This document shows positions 6,684 to 15,029 of a DNA stretch of 64,000 nucleotides, one piece after another; the stretch's first letter is position 1, and every line of letters starts with the position of its first letter. Source of the DNA: Streptomyces coeruleorubidus (GTDB lineage: Bacteria; Actinomycetota; Actinomycetes; Streptomycetales; Streptomycetaceae); the NCBI RefSeq assembly GCF_028885415.1, contig NZ_CP118527.1, positions 2,976,001 to 3,040,000 on the forward strand, in the 5' to 3' direction. The position numbers were made by a program, and so were the translations under genes. Below the pieces are notes generated by a model. That model searched no databases, had not been told where the DNA came from, and was given only the letters and a program-made list of their open reading frames with translations.

Positions 6684-7798
6684 CCGATCAAGCACAGCTT
6701 CACCGGCAGCTGCTCGACAGGCTGACGGCGTCCGGCAGTCTCCGCACCGAGTCGTGGAAGCAGGCCGCTGAGGCCGCCCCCCGGCACGACTTCCTGCGCC
6801 ACGGGTACTTCCGGCGGGCGGTCGGCACGGAGTTCACCGCGTGGGAGCCCGTACGGGAAGGTGACGCGGGCTGGCTGGAAGGCTGCTACGCGGACGAGTC
6901 GCTGGTGACCCAGATCGCCGGCACGATCGTGCCGGAAGACATCTGCGGCCGGATCATGCGCGAGCCGACCAGCTCCAGCACGCTGCCCTCCCTCGTGCTG
7001 CGCATGCTGGAGGACCTCGAGGTCGAGGACGGGCACAGGGTGCTGGAGATCGGTACCGGCACCGGCTACTCGACCGCCGTCCTCTGCGCGCGGCTCGGCG
7101 CAGGGAACGTCACCTCGATCGAGTATGACCCGCGCGTGGCGTCGCGGGCTCGGGCCGCACTCGGCCACCTCGAGACGTACCCCACCCTCGTCACCGGCGA
7201 CGGGCTCCTCGGCCACCGAGCGGGAGCGCCGTACGACAGGGTCATCGCCACGTGCGGCGTACGTGCGGTGCCTCAGGCGTGGATCGAGCAGACCCGGCCC
7301 GGCGGCTTGATCCTGGCGACCATCTGCGGATGGCTCGGCTCCTCGGAACTCGCGCGCCTGACCGTCCATGAGGACGGCACGGCGGTCGGCCCGCTGCTGA
7401 GCGGCGGGGTGAACTTCATGCTCGCGCGCCCGCACATGCCGCCGCCGCTCGGCCTGCTCCCCGACCTCGACGACGGCAAGGAACGGGAGACCGTCACCGG
7501 CGCCGAGGTGCTGGACAACTGGTCTTCCCGGTTCGTCGTGCAGCTCGCCGCGCCGGGCGCCCAACGGCTGACGATGCAGCGGGACGGGCGCACCGAGGAC
7601 GTTCTGGTCGACATCGGCACCGGCTCATGGGCCGCGGTATTCGAGGACGGCGGCCGGTGGCGCGTCCGGCAGGGGGGACCGGAGCCCTTGTGGGACGCCG
7701 TGGAGGAGCAGTTCGGCCGCTGGTGCGCGGCCGGCGCACCGATGCTGGAGGACTTCACCGTCACCGTCACCCCGGAGGGTCAGACCATCAGCTGGTGA
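6680..7798 (+). CDS. tgmC: PIMT-like methyltransferase of graspetide cluster
   Basis: A 372-residue SAM-dependent methyltransferase homologous to protein-L-isoaspartate O-methyltransferase. TSSSTLPS near residue 97 matches the PIMT substrate-pocket segment, and VLEIGTGTGY at 121-130 is the SAM motif I, followed by the acidic IEYDP. About 140 residues beyond the PIMT fold are extra, as in the methyltransferases of ATP-grasp peptide systems. In the fuscimiditide pathway such an enzyme methylates an Asp of the already cross-linked peptide, which then cyclises to an aspartimide; the same outcome is inferred here because the core has Asp-Gly steps. Coupled to the ligase by GTGA. A hairpin at 7871-7900 ends the unit. 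Confidence 0.9.
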   Translation: MTDQAQLHRQLLDRLTASGSLRTESWKQAAEAAPRHDFLRHGYFRRAVGTEFTAWEPVREGDAGWLEGCYADESLVTQIAGTIVPEDICGRIMREPTSSSTLPSLVLRMLEDLEVEDGHRVLEIGTGTGYSTAVLCARLGAGNVTSIEYDPRVASRARAALGHLETYPTLVTGDGLLGHRAGAPYDRVIATCGVRAVPQAWIEQTRPGGLILATICGWLGSSELARLTVHEDGTAVGPLLSGGVNFMLARPHMPPPLGLLPDLDDGKERETVTGAEVLDNWSSRFVVQLAAPGAQRLTMQRDGRTEDVLVDIGTGSWAAVFEDGGRWRVRQGGPEPLWDAVEEQFGRWCAAGAPMLEDFTVTVTPEGQTISW

Positions 7799-7870
7799 TC
7801 CGAGGCGGTGCTGCTTGTCCCGCGCCGTCCTCGTCTTGTCTGGACTCTTTGTGGACTTCGATCACAGGTG

Positions 7871-7900
7871 AGGCTCTCCAGGAAAGTCCCTGGAGAGCCT
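7871..7900. terminator. Perfect hairpin, bidirectional terminator
   Basis: AGGCTCTCCAGG (7871-7882) pairs with CCTGGAGAGCCT (7889-7900) around a 6-nt loop, between the end of the graspetide operon and the 3' end of the tRNA gene on the other strand. Confidence 0.75.
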
Positions 7901-7921
7901 CTGACCTGCTGACTAATCCCG

Positions 7922-7993
<72 letters not shown>

Positions 7994-8150
7994 GGCTCCC
8001 GGGTCATGCGCCCAGGACGAGTCGACAGCCTACATTGCCCGGGGCACGGTCCCGCAAACCCGTATCCGTGGGCCGGCCCGGGGGATAACCCCACCTTGGA
8101 TCCGGGAGCGGCCCGGATCCCCCGGCGGGCCCTGGATCCATACGGTCGTA

Positions 8151-8170
8151 GAGCGCTCGAGAGCGCTCGT
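8151..8170. promoter_or_regulatory. Tandem palindrome GAGCGCTC
   Basis: The palindrome GAGCGCTC occurs twice in a row with a 2-nt spacer, about 25 nt before the start of the DUF4097 gene. This looks like a double operator overlapping the promoter. GAGCGCTC is also the core of CebR-type boxes, but no cellobiose gene is near. Confidence 0.4.
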
Positions 8171-8193
8171 CGTCCGTCCAGGGGGAGACCGTC

Positions 8194-9078
8194 ATGGCCC
8201 GCACCACTCGCACCACCGGCACAGCCACCACCGGCCCTGCAGCCACCACGGGCACCACCCGCCCGGTCTCTGCCCGCGCGGTCGCCGTCGCCGGTGCCTT
8301 CGTCGTGCTCGTCGGCGGTCTCAGCGCCTGCGGCGCGTCCGCCGGGGACGACGCCGATCCCGACCACCGGTCCTTCGGCCTCCAGAGCCGCACGCTCACC
8401 GTCGACTCCGACCACTCGGCCCTCGAGATCGTCGCCGCCGACTCGAACCCGGCGGGCCGGATCGAGGTCACCCGGTGGTTCCAGGGCTCGGTCGCCATCG
8501 GCAAGGAACCCAAGGCCACCTGGTCCATGCGGGACGACCGGCTGGTGCTGCGGCTGAAGTGCTCGGGGTTCGTCGTCGACTGCTCGGCCAAGCACCGCAT
8601 CGAGGTACCGCGCGGCGTCAGCGTGAAGGTCCAGGACGGCGACGGCAGCGTGCGCGCCCGCGGCTTCCGGGACCCGCTGAGCATCCGCACGGGCGACGGT
8701 TCGGTCCGTGTCACCGGCTCCACCGGCCCCCTGAACATCCGCACCGGCGACGGATCCGTCCGCGTCACCGACACCACCGGCCCCCTGGAGCTGCGCACCG
8801 GCGACGGATCCATCCGGGCGAACGTCTCCTCCCGTGACGTCCGCACCCGCACCGGCGACGGCTCCGTCCGCCTGGAACTCGGCGCCGTACCGGACCGCGT
8901 GGAGTCCCGCAGCGGCGACGGTTCCGTGACCATCGCGCTGCCCAAGGCCACCTACCGGGTGACCACCGAGACCGGTGACGGCGGCGTGGATGTGTCCGTC
9001 CCCCGTGACGAGAGCAGCTCCCATGTGGTGTCCGCCCGCACCGGCGACGGCAAAGTGACGGTCCGAACGGCGAACTAA
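8194..9078 (+). CDS. DUF4097 repeat lipoprotein
   Basis: A 294-residue surface protein. After a Thr-rich cytosolic start a hydrophobic helix (about 28-43) ends in GLSAC, a lipobox with Cys46. From about 148 on it carries eight units beginning with GDG-(S/G/K)-(V/I) spaced about 20 residues apart, the right-handed beta-helix pattern of the DUF4097 family (putative adhesin). The unit DNA is also repetitive (ACCGGCGACGG). GGGGGAGA precedes the ATG at 8194. The upstream tandem palindrome suggests regulation. It is probably exposed on the outer face of the membrane; function in the family is unproven. Confidence 0.82.
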   Translation: MARTTRTTGTATTGPAATTGTTRPVSARAVAVAGAFVVLVGGLSACGASAGDDADPDHRSFGLQSRTLTVDSDHSALEIVAADSNPAGRIEVTRWFQGSVAIGKEPKATWSMRDDRLVLRLKCSGFVVDCSAKHRIEVPRGVSVKVQDGDGSVRARGFRDPLSIRTGDGSVRVTGSTGPLNIRTGDGSVRVTDTTGPLELRTGDGSIRANVSSRDVRTRTGDGSVRLELGAVPDRVESRSGDGSVTIALPKATYRVTTETGDGGVDVSVPRDESSSHVVSARTGDGKVTVRTAN

Positions 9079-9152
9079 CCGGCCCGTGTGTTCGTCCTTA
9101 ACCGGTGGGAGAATGACACCGGGCAGGGTGGACCACAGCACGGGAGAGGGAT

Positions 9153-10556
9153 GTGACGGCGACTCCAGCGCAGCCGTACTCGCCGTCGGCGCCGCGTGCT
9201 CGCCGCCCGCGCCGCCGCCTCCCCCGTACTCCCGGCCCGTTCCGTGACGCGCTCACCCTGATGGGCCTGCCCCTGCTGGCCGCGCTGGCGCTGCCCGCCG
9301 CCTTCGCGGGCGGGGGCACCCGGCGCTGGTTCGGCGGTCGTGCCGAGAGCCAGCGGGCCGAGGCGCAGGCCGCGAAGGACGCCGCCGCGGCCGCCTTCTA
9401 CGAGCTCGACACCGCGCAGCGCGACCTGCGCATCTCGATCGAGACGATCACCGCCGTCGACGACTCCCCCGCCGCCCGGCGCGCCGTCGCCGACTTCGAC
9501 GCGCTCGGCCGGCGCATCGACGAGGCCAGCCACCAGTACATCAGCGCCGTCGACGCCCATGACCTCGACCGCGACGACCTGGAGGCCTCGGTCGCCTCCC
9601 GCGCCCGCAGCGAGCTGACCGCCGCCAAGGAGGAACTCGGCCGGGTCAAGCAGGAGCTGGACCGGTTCACCGACGGCCTCGGCCCGCTGCTCGGCAAGGC
9701 CGAGACCCAGCTGGCCCGCCTCGCCCCAGCGGTCGAGCGCGCCCGGCAGGCCCTGCTCGCCGCCTCCAACGCCCTCGACTCCGTCCGGGCGACAGGGCTG
9801 AAGGCGGACGACCTCGCCGCCCGTCTCGCCGCCCTGTCCCCCGAGCTCACCAAGCTGAACCAGGGCGCCGGACAGCACGGCGTACCGCAGACCCTGGAGC
9901 GGGCCGAGCGGGTCACGCGCGGGGCCGAAGCGGTCCGCGTGGAGGCCGAGCGGCTGCCGGAGCGCGCCGCCGAGATCGATCACCGGCTCGTCTCCCTGCG
10001 CACCCGCGCCCAGGCCCTCACCACCCGCTCCGAGCAGGTCGAACCGATCCTGAGCGAACTGCGCCGCCGTTTCACCGTGGCCTGCTGGCAGGACCTGCAA
10101 CGCCTCCCCGACATCACCGCCGAGAACGTACGCCAGGCCGAGACGAAACTGGCCGAGGCCCACACCGCCCGCGACGAACAGCGCTGGGCCGACGCCACGG
10201 CCCTGCTGTCGACCGTACGAGCCCTGCTGAACACCACCGACGAGGCCGTCTCGGCCGCCGGCGACCGCCTGCACCGCCTGAACGCCGTGCAGAAGGACCC
10301 CCAGCAGGAGATCGACCGCACCCGTTTCGCCATCCGCGACGCCCAGCGCCTCGCCATGGCCGGCCGCAACACGCCCGACCCGCGCCATGCCCGCCCCCTG
10401 GACGACGCGGTGTCCCGTCTGGACCGCGCCATCGCCACCCTGGAGGGCCGCCACCCCGACTACTGGCACTTCCTCACGGAGACCGAAGCCGTACGCCGGG
10501 CCGTGTCCCACGTGGTCTCCCAGATCCGCGAGGAACGGGGCGCCGCCGGCCATTGA
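9153..10556 (+). CDS. Membrane-anchored coiled-coil protein, unknown
   Basis: A 467-residue protein. A basic N-terminus of about 30 residues (RARRPRRR) precedes one hydrophobic helix at about 34-53. The rest is long, charged, Ala/Leu/Glu/Arg-rich and helical with heptad character, cytosolic by the positive-inside rule or extracytoplasmic if the first segment is a signal anchor. No catalytic motif was found. GTG start with GGGAGAGGG upstream. The FmdB gene follows 22 nt later but seems to have its own promoter. It resembles conserved Streptomyces coiled-coil proteins of unknown function. Confidence 0.7.
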   Translation: MTATPAQPYSPSAPRARRPRRRLPRTPGPFRDALTLMGLPLLAALALPAAFAGGGTRRWFGGRAESQRAEAQAAKDAAAAAFYELDTAQRDLRISIETITAVDDSPAARRAVADFDALGRRIDEASHQYISAVDAHDLDRDDLEASVASRARSELTAAKEELGRVKQELDRFTDGLGPLLGKAETQLARLAPAVERARQALLAASNALDSVRATGLKADDLAARLAALSPELTKLNQGAGQHGVPQTLERAERVTRGAEAVRVEAERLPERAAEIDHRLVSLRTRAQALTTRSEQVEPILSELRRRFTVACWQDLQRLPDITAENVRQAETKLAEAHTARDEQRWADATALLSTVRALLNTTDEAVSAAGDRLHRLNAVQKDPQQEIDRTRFAIRDAQRLAMAGRNTPDPRHARPLDDAVSRLDRAIATLEGRHPDYWHFLTETEAVRRAVSHVVSQIREERGAAGH

Positions 10557-10566
10557 CCGTGCCGGT

Positions 10567-10572
10567 TAACCT
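10567..10572 (+). promoter_or_regulatory. -10 box TAACCT, leaderless gene
   Basis: TAACCT at -12 to -7 of the ATG at 10579, with no ribosome site before that ATG. Confidence 0.45.
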
Positions 10573-10578
10573 GTGCGC

Positions 10579-10800
10579 ATGCCTCGCTACGAGTACCGCT
10601 GCCGGACCTGCGGCGACACCTTCGAACTCAGCCGTCCCATGGCGGAGTCCTCCGCTCCCGCGGCCTGCCCCTCGGGTCACGACGACACGGTGAAGCTCCT
10701 TTCCACGGTCGCGGTGGGCGGCTCGGCCTCCGCCCCGGCACCGGCCCCCCGCGCGGGCGGCGCAGGCGGCGGCTGCTGCGGAGGCGGCTGCTGCGGCTGA
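10579..10800 (+). CDS. FmdB-type zinc ribbon protein
   Basis: A 73-residue protein starting MPRYEYRCRTCG, the signature of the FmdB/CxxC_CxxC_SSSS family. C8 and C11 and the later Cys in AACPSGH form a zinc ribbon; in many members the second pair is CxxC, here one ligand is probably His. The C-terminus is Gly/Cys-rich (GGGCCGGGCCG). Such small proteins are thought to be regulatory, but no molecular role is established here. An in-frame GTG 6 nt upstream is less likely, given the -10 box spacing. Confidence 0.88.
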   Translation: MPRYEYRCRTCGDTFELSRPMAESSAPAACPSGHDDTVKLLSTVAVGGSASAPAPAPRAGGAGGGCCGGGCCG

Positions 10801-10835
10801 CGCTTTTCCTCAGGAATCCTTCAGCTTGGGTTTCC

Positions 10836-10841
10836 TAGCGT
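10836..10841 (+). promoter_or_regulatory. -10 box TAGCGT, leaderless gene
   Basis: TAGCGT at -12 to -7 of the DedA start at 10848; no Shine-Dalgarno sequence. Confidence 0.45.
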
Positions 10842-10847
10842 GGCGGC

Positions 10848-11630
10848 ATGACAGCCATCGCAGCGGACGCGGGACCGCAGTGGGTCAACGACCTGATGGA
10901 CGCGCTGGGCGCGCCTGGCGCCGGTCTCGCCATCGCCCTGGAGAACCTGTTCCCGCCGCTGCCCAGCGAGGTGATCCTGCCCCTCGCCGGATTCGCCGCG
11001 AGCAGCGGCCGGATGAGCCTGCTCGCCGTCCTGCTGTGGACGACGGCCGGCTCGGTGATCGGCGCGCTCGCGTTGTACGGGGTCGGTGCGCTGCTCGGTC
11101 GTGACCGGACGGTGGCGATCGCGGCCCGGCTGCCGCTGGTGAAGGTCGCGGACATCGAGAAGACGGAGGCGTGGTTCCTGCGGCACGGCACCAAGGCGGT
11201 GTTCTTCGGCCGGATGGTCCCCATCTTCCGCAGCCTGATCTCCGTGCCGGCGGGTGTGGAGCGCATGCGCCTGCCGGTGTTCCTGGCGCTGACGACCCTG
11301 GGCAGCGCGATCTGGAACACGGTGTTCGTGCTCGCGGGTTACGCGCTCGGCGCGAACTGGCACGAGGTCACGGCCGTCGTCTCCACCTACTCGAAGGTGG
11401 TCCTGGCCCTGGCCGCGCTGGCAGTAGCAGTCTTCGCCGGGGCACGGCTGCTGAAACGCCCCCGCGGGGCGCGGGGAACTGCGCGACAAGCCACAACACA
11501 CCCGCAGCCGCACCCGCATAACCACGGCACCTCCCGAGCTCCTAGGCGAACCGGCCAAGCCCAGCGGCAGCGGCCAGCTCCCGCAGGATCCGCTCCCCCG
11601 CAAGGACCCCCCGTTCGGGAAGCGCCCTGA
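10848..11630 (+). CDS. DedA family membrane protein with odd C-terminal tail
   Basis: A 260-residue DedA/VTT-domain protein. ENLFPPLPSE at 32-41 is the family's re-entrant acidic motif and FFGRMVPIFRS at 118-128 the second conserved arginine region; four to five hydrophobic helices end near residue 200. After KRPRGARG (from about 203) the frame runs through a dispersed repeat (11466 on) into a Pro/His/Arg-rich tail of about 55 residues that overlaps the convergent HAD gene by 89 bp. That tail is unlike DedA proteins and probably results from insertion of the repeat that removed the original stop. Family members act in lipid flipping and envelope homeostasis. Confidence 0.85.
   Translation: MTAIAADAGPQWVNDLMDALGAPGAGLAIALENLFPPLPSEVILPLAGFAASSGRMSLLAVLLWTTAGSVIGALALYGVGALLGRDRTVAIAARLPLVKVADIEKTEAWFLRHGTKAVFFGRMVPIFRSLISVPAGVERMRLPVFLALTTLGSAIWNTVFVLAGYALGANWHEVTAVVSTYSKVVLALAALAVAVFAGARLLKRPRGARGTARQATTHPQPHPHNHGTSRAPRRTGQAQRQRPAPAGSAPPQGPPVREAP
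11466..11505 (+). repeat. Dispersed repeat A, copy 1
   Basis: Starts with GGGGCGCGGGGAACTGCG and continues CGACAAGCCAC. The first 22 nt are identical to copies at 14120 and (inverse) 31256. Here it forms the 3' end of the DedA reading frame. Confidence 0.7.
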
Positions 11631-12360
11631 TCCCGGGCGCCGTCCAGCCGGTGTCGGCCAGCTCCCCGTGGCCGGGCCGCCAGCCCTGGTCGGCCGCGAG
11701 GAGCAGGTCGGCGTCGAGCAGGGAGTCACCGGCGGCGAGGGTGATATCGGCGCCGGTGCGACGGGCGATCTCGCGCATCGCCGCGCTCTTGGTGAGCGGC
11801 TTGGGCACGGCGTAGATCTTGCGGCCCTGGAGGGACACGGTCCAGCCGCGGTTCTCCGCCCACACCGCCAGTTCCTTCACCCAGTCCTCGTTGAGCAGTT
11901 CACGCTCGACGACGAGGTAGGCGAAGAGGTCGTCGGCGACGCGGTGCTTGCGCACCCAGACCGGGTCGGCGGCCCTCAGCAGGTGCTCCTGCACCTCGGC
12001 CAGGGGCGCGCACTGGTCGGCCAGCCGCGCGGTCACCTGTGCGTGCCAGTCGGGGTCGGACACGCCGTCCACCAGGATGTGGCCGCCGTTCGCGCAGATC
12101 GCGTAGGTGGGCGCGGGGCCCGGCAGGTTGATGCGCAGGTACTGCTTGCGCGTACGGGTCGTGGTCGGCACGAACACGGCGGCGTCGCCGAGGTCGGTCA
12201 GGAGCTGGGCCGCGGTCTCCGTCATGTACGACAGCGGCTTGCTCTCGTGCACCTCCACACACAGCAGCCGGGGCGCCCGTGCGTCCGGCATGGTCAGCGC
12301 CAGAGCCGCAGCGGAGTAGATCAGGGTGCGATCGAGGTCGCTCGCGACGAGTGCGGGCAT
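11542..12360 (-). CDS. HAD hydrolase of the Ter-linked module
   Basis: A 272-residue HAD phosphatase with nucleophile motif SDLDRTLIYS at residues 7-16, a Cof/SPP-type cap in the middle and GDSLLDADLL near 218-227 as the acidic motif IV. It overlaps the phosphoribosyltransferase gene by TGATG, so the two are coupled. In actinobacterial Ter loci a HAD enzyme accompanies phosphoribosyltransferases and a CitE-like aldolase, proposed in comparative genomics to make a nucleoside-like metabolite. Here it would dephosphorylate that product. The true substrate is unknown. Confidence 0.85.
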   Translation of the reverse strand: MPALVASDLDRTLIYSAAALALTMPDARAPRLLCVEVHESKPLSYMTETAAQLLTDLGDAAVFVPTTTRTRKQYLRINLPGPAPTYAICANGGHILVDGVSDPDWHAQVTARLADQCAPLAEVQEHLLRAADPVWVRKHRVADDLFAYLVVERELLNEDWVKELAVWAENRGWTVSLQGRKIYAVPKPLTKSAAMREIARRTGADITLAAGDSLLDADLLLAADQGWRPGHGELADTGWTAPGIRALPERGVLAGERILRELAAAAGLGRFA

Positions 12361-14966
12361 CAGAGCGTCACCGCCTTGCCGTCGGCGCCGGTCGCGCCCC
12401 GGGTGTACTTGGGGTGGATCAGGCCGACGCAGGTGTAGGGCAGTTCGGCCACCTCCTCGACGGGTACGCCGCGTTGCTCGGCCAGCAGGCGTACGTGGTC
12501 GAGGTCGCTGCCCGCCCCGGCGCGTGCCAGGACCTTCCAGGGCACGCGGCGCAGCATCACCCGGGTGGTCTCGCCGACGCCGGGCTTGACGAGGTTCACG
12601 TCGTGGATGCCGTACTCCTCGCTGATGCGCTCGACGGCGGCCCAGCCCTCCCAGGTGGGCGAGCGGTCGGCGGCGAGCAGTTCCTTGGCCTGGGCGCAGG
12701 CCGCGTCCGCGACCTCGGGGAAGCGGGCGGAGACGGCGTCCAGGAAGGTCACCGAGACGTCCGCGCCGGCGAGTTCGCGGTAGAACTTCGCGCCGTGGTA
12801 GTCGTGCGGTCCGACCAGGTCCGCCCGCAGGACGGTCCGCGAGATCAGGCCGGACACGGTCGAGTTGAGGCAGGCGGAGGGGATGAGGAAGTCCTCGCGC
12901 GTGCCGTAGGTCCGTACGCAGGAGCCCGGGTCGGCCAGCACCGCGATCTCGGGACTGAAGCCGGTGATGCCGTCGGACTTCTCGAACTCCTCCAGAGCCT
13001 GGGCGAGTTCACGGGTGATGGCGCCCTTGCCGGTCCAGCCGTCGACGAAGACGACCTCCCGGGGGTCGTGGTGCCCGGCGAGCCAGCGCAGGGCGTTGGC
13101 GTCGATGCCGCGGCCGCGGACGATCGACACGGCGTAGTGCGGCAGGTCGAGACCGTGCCGGTGCCGAGCCCAGCGGCGCATCAGGATGCCGACGGGTGTC
13201 CCGGCACGGGCCAGGGAGACCAGGACGGGGCGCGGCGACCGCTCCGCGAGGACCGTCTCGGTGACCACGCCGGCCGCCTGCGCGATGCGGGCCGCCGACT
13301 CCTCCAGCGCGGCGTGGAACAGCTCCTGGTACTGCTCGCTGGGCTGGTACTCCACGGGCAGCGACTCGGCGTAGTGGGCGCCGCCGCTCTGGATCGCCTC
13401 CTCGCGCTCCTCGGTCGGCGCCTCCAGTGTCACGTCCGAGAGGTCCTGGAGCAGCCAGCCGACCTCCTCGGGCGCGTACGAGGAGAAGGCGGGGCCGCGA
13501 AGGGGCTCGGGCAGCATGGAGGGCCTTTCGAAAGGCTGCGGGGTCGCGCGGACGGGCGAGGTCTCGGGGGCGTACGACGGCACGACGGCGAGGAGGACCT
13601 GCGGCGTGTGCGCGGCGAGCTGGGCCAGCAGGCCGTCGGGCGCGTGCAGCGGGGGCGTGTCCGCGGCCGAGTCGACGACGGCGATCACCGCGTCGAAGCC
13701 GGCGCCCGCGACGTTGTAGGCGTACCGCTCGCCGGGGCCGTCGGCGGGGTCGTCGTGGGCGGGGAAGACCAGGCGGGTGCGTATCGCGTAGCCGGGGTCG
13801 TCGACGGCGAGGACGGGCGAGCGGGTGGTGGTGGAGTAGCGGACCTCGGCGTCCGTGGTCCGCTCCAGGGCCTCGGCGAGCCGCAGCGGGGCGTACATGA
13901 GCTCCTCGAAGCCCAGTACGTGCACGCGCCGGGCCCCCTGGGGCAGCGCGTCGGCGATCCGGGCCGCCATCGCGGGCAGGACGGCCTCCAGGCGCTGCCG
14001 ATGCGCGGGTGTGAACCCGTGGCGTCCGCCGTCCGGCAGGTCGTGGGGCCAGCGCAGGTCTACGCGGGTGAGGTGGGGGTGGGTGCCGACGCCGTCCGGG
14101 TGCGGGCCGACGCCCTCAAGGGGCGCGGGGAACTGCGCGACCGGCCACGACGCGCCCGCGGACGACGGAGCACCTTCCGCGGCACTCTCCGCCTCGTGCC
14201 GCGTCACCAGCTCCTGCCCCTTCGACAGCACCCCCTCGGGCAGCCGCACGGTCCCCGAAGCCGCTGCCACGAGATCCACCCGCGCGCCGATCGCGCGGGC
14301 GAACTCCTCCAGCCGGCGGGCGTCGGCAACCGACCGCATGTCCACCAGCGCCACCACGACATACCGCCGCCGCGGATACCGCTCATGAAGATCCCGGACG
14401 GTGTTCAGCACCGTGTTCCCCGTGGAGAACTCGTCGTCGACCAGGACCAGCGGCCCGTCGCCGGCCAGCAGGGCCGGATCCTCCGGCAGCAGCAGATGAG
14501 ACGTGGCGTGGGAGTGGGACTCCTCGAAGCCGCCCGCGCGGGCGACGCCGGCGACGGGGCGGCGGGTGGAGTGCAGGTAGGGGGCCAGGCCCAGGCCGTC
14601 GGCGACACAGTGGCCGAGGCCGGTCGCGGTCTCCGCGTAGCCGAGGACGACCGCGCGGCGCGCCTCGTCGGCGCCCAGCAGGTCACGCACCCGGCGGCCC
14701 AGCTCGAAGCCGTAGCCGTAGACCACGGACGGCGACTGCGGGACGTGCTTGCCGAGCACGTTCGACACCAGCAGGTGTGCCCGCTTGGGGTTGCGGCGCA
14801 GGGCCAGTCCCAGCAGGTCGGTCAGCCGGTCGTCGCCGACGAGCCCGACGCCGAGCCGCTCGGCGACCCAGCTGCCCGGCCAGACACCCTCGGCACCGCC
14901 GGCCGTCCCGGCCCGCACCCCGTCGCGCACCTGGTGGTGCACCCCCTCGTTCACTGCCTTCTCCAT
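12360..14966 (-). CDS. Fused double phosphoribosyltransferase with PELOTA-like end
   Basis: An 868-residue protein. The N-terminal half (about 40-470) is an orotate-PRTase-like domain with PRPP loop LVLVDDEFSTGNT at 173-185 and a following TRSP-type region. The second half (about 490-780) is the StiP-type PRTase_1 domain with SLARAGTPVG at 584-593 and VDGWTGKGAIT at 641-651. Residues about 785-868 match the PELOTA-like RNA-binding domain of these proteins. In many genomes these are two genes; an internal ATG (13517) with AAAGG upstream could start the second half separately. Residues 276-285 (VAQFPAPLEG) come from dispersed repeat A inserted in frame. AGGGAA precedes the ATG. Probable role: base and ribose-phosphate chemistry in the Ter stress pathway. 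Confidence 0.85.
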   Translation of the reverse strand: MEKAVNEGVHHQVRDGVRAGTAGGAEGVWPGSWVAERLGVGLVGDDRLTDLLGLALRRNPKRAHLLVSNVLGKHVPQSPSVVYGYGFELGRRVRDLLGADEARRAVVLGYAETATGLGHCVADGLGLAPYLHSTRRPVAGVARAGGFEESHSHATSHLLLPEDPALLAGDGPLVLVDDEFSTGNTVLNTVRDLHERYPRRRYVVVALVDMRSVADARRLEEFARAIGARVDLVAAASGTVRLPEGVLSKGQELVTRHEAESAAEGAPSSAGASWPVAQFPAPLEGVGPHPDGVGTHPHLTRVDLRWPHDLPDGGRHGFTPAHRQRLEAVLPAMAARIADALPQGARRVHVLGFEELMYAPLRLAEALERTTDAEVRYSTTTRSPVLAVDDPGYAIRTRLVFPAHDDPADGPGERYAYNVAGAGFDAVIAVVDSAADTPPLHAPDGLLAQLAAHTPQVLLAVVPSYAPETSPVRATPQPFERPSMLPEPLRGPAFSSYAPEEVGWLLQDLSDVTLEAPTEEREEAIQSGGAHYAESLPVEYQPSEQYQELFHAALEESAARIAQAAGVVTETVLAERSPRPVLVSLARAGTPVGILMRRWARHRHGLDLPHYAVSIVRGRGIDANALRWLAGHHDPREVVFVDGWTGKGAITRELAQALEEFEKSDGITGFSPEIAVLADPGSCVRTYGTREDFLIPSACLNSTVSGLISRTVLRADLVGPHDYHGAKFYRELAGADVSVTFLDAVSARFPEVADAACAQAKELLAADRSPTWEGWAAVERISEEYGIHDVNLVKPGVGETTRVMLRRVPWKVLARAGAGSDLDHVRLLAEQRGVPVEEVAELPYTCVGLIHPKYTRGATGADGKAVTL
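14120..14159 (+). repeat. Dispersed repeat A, copy 2, inside a gene
   Basis: Same 22-nt start as copy 1, continuing CCGGCCACGACGCGCCCGC. It lies inside the phosphoribosyltransferase gene, read from the other strand as VAQFPAPLEG in a low-complexity linker between the two conserved regions. Confidence 0.7.
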
Positions 14967-15029
14967 GAATTCCCTGCGTCGATGTCGCCGGTCACTCCGG
15001 CGAGCCTGCGTTCTACGGATGCCGTGCGT

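Noticed and set aside
8641..9078. CRISPR-like periodic repeats
   Set aside because: The periodicity is coding (GDGSV units of a DUF4097 protein) and has no unique spacers; no cas genes.
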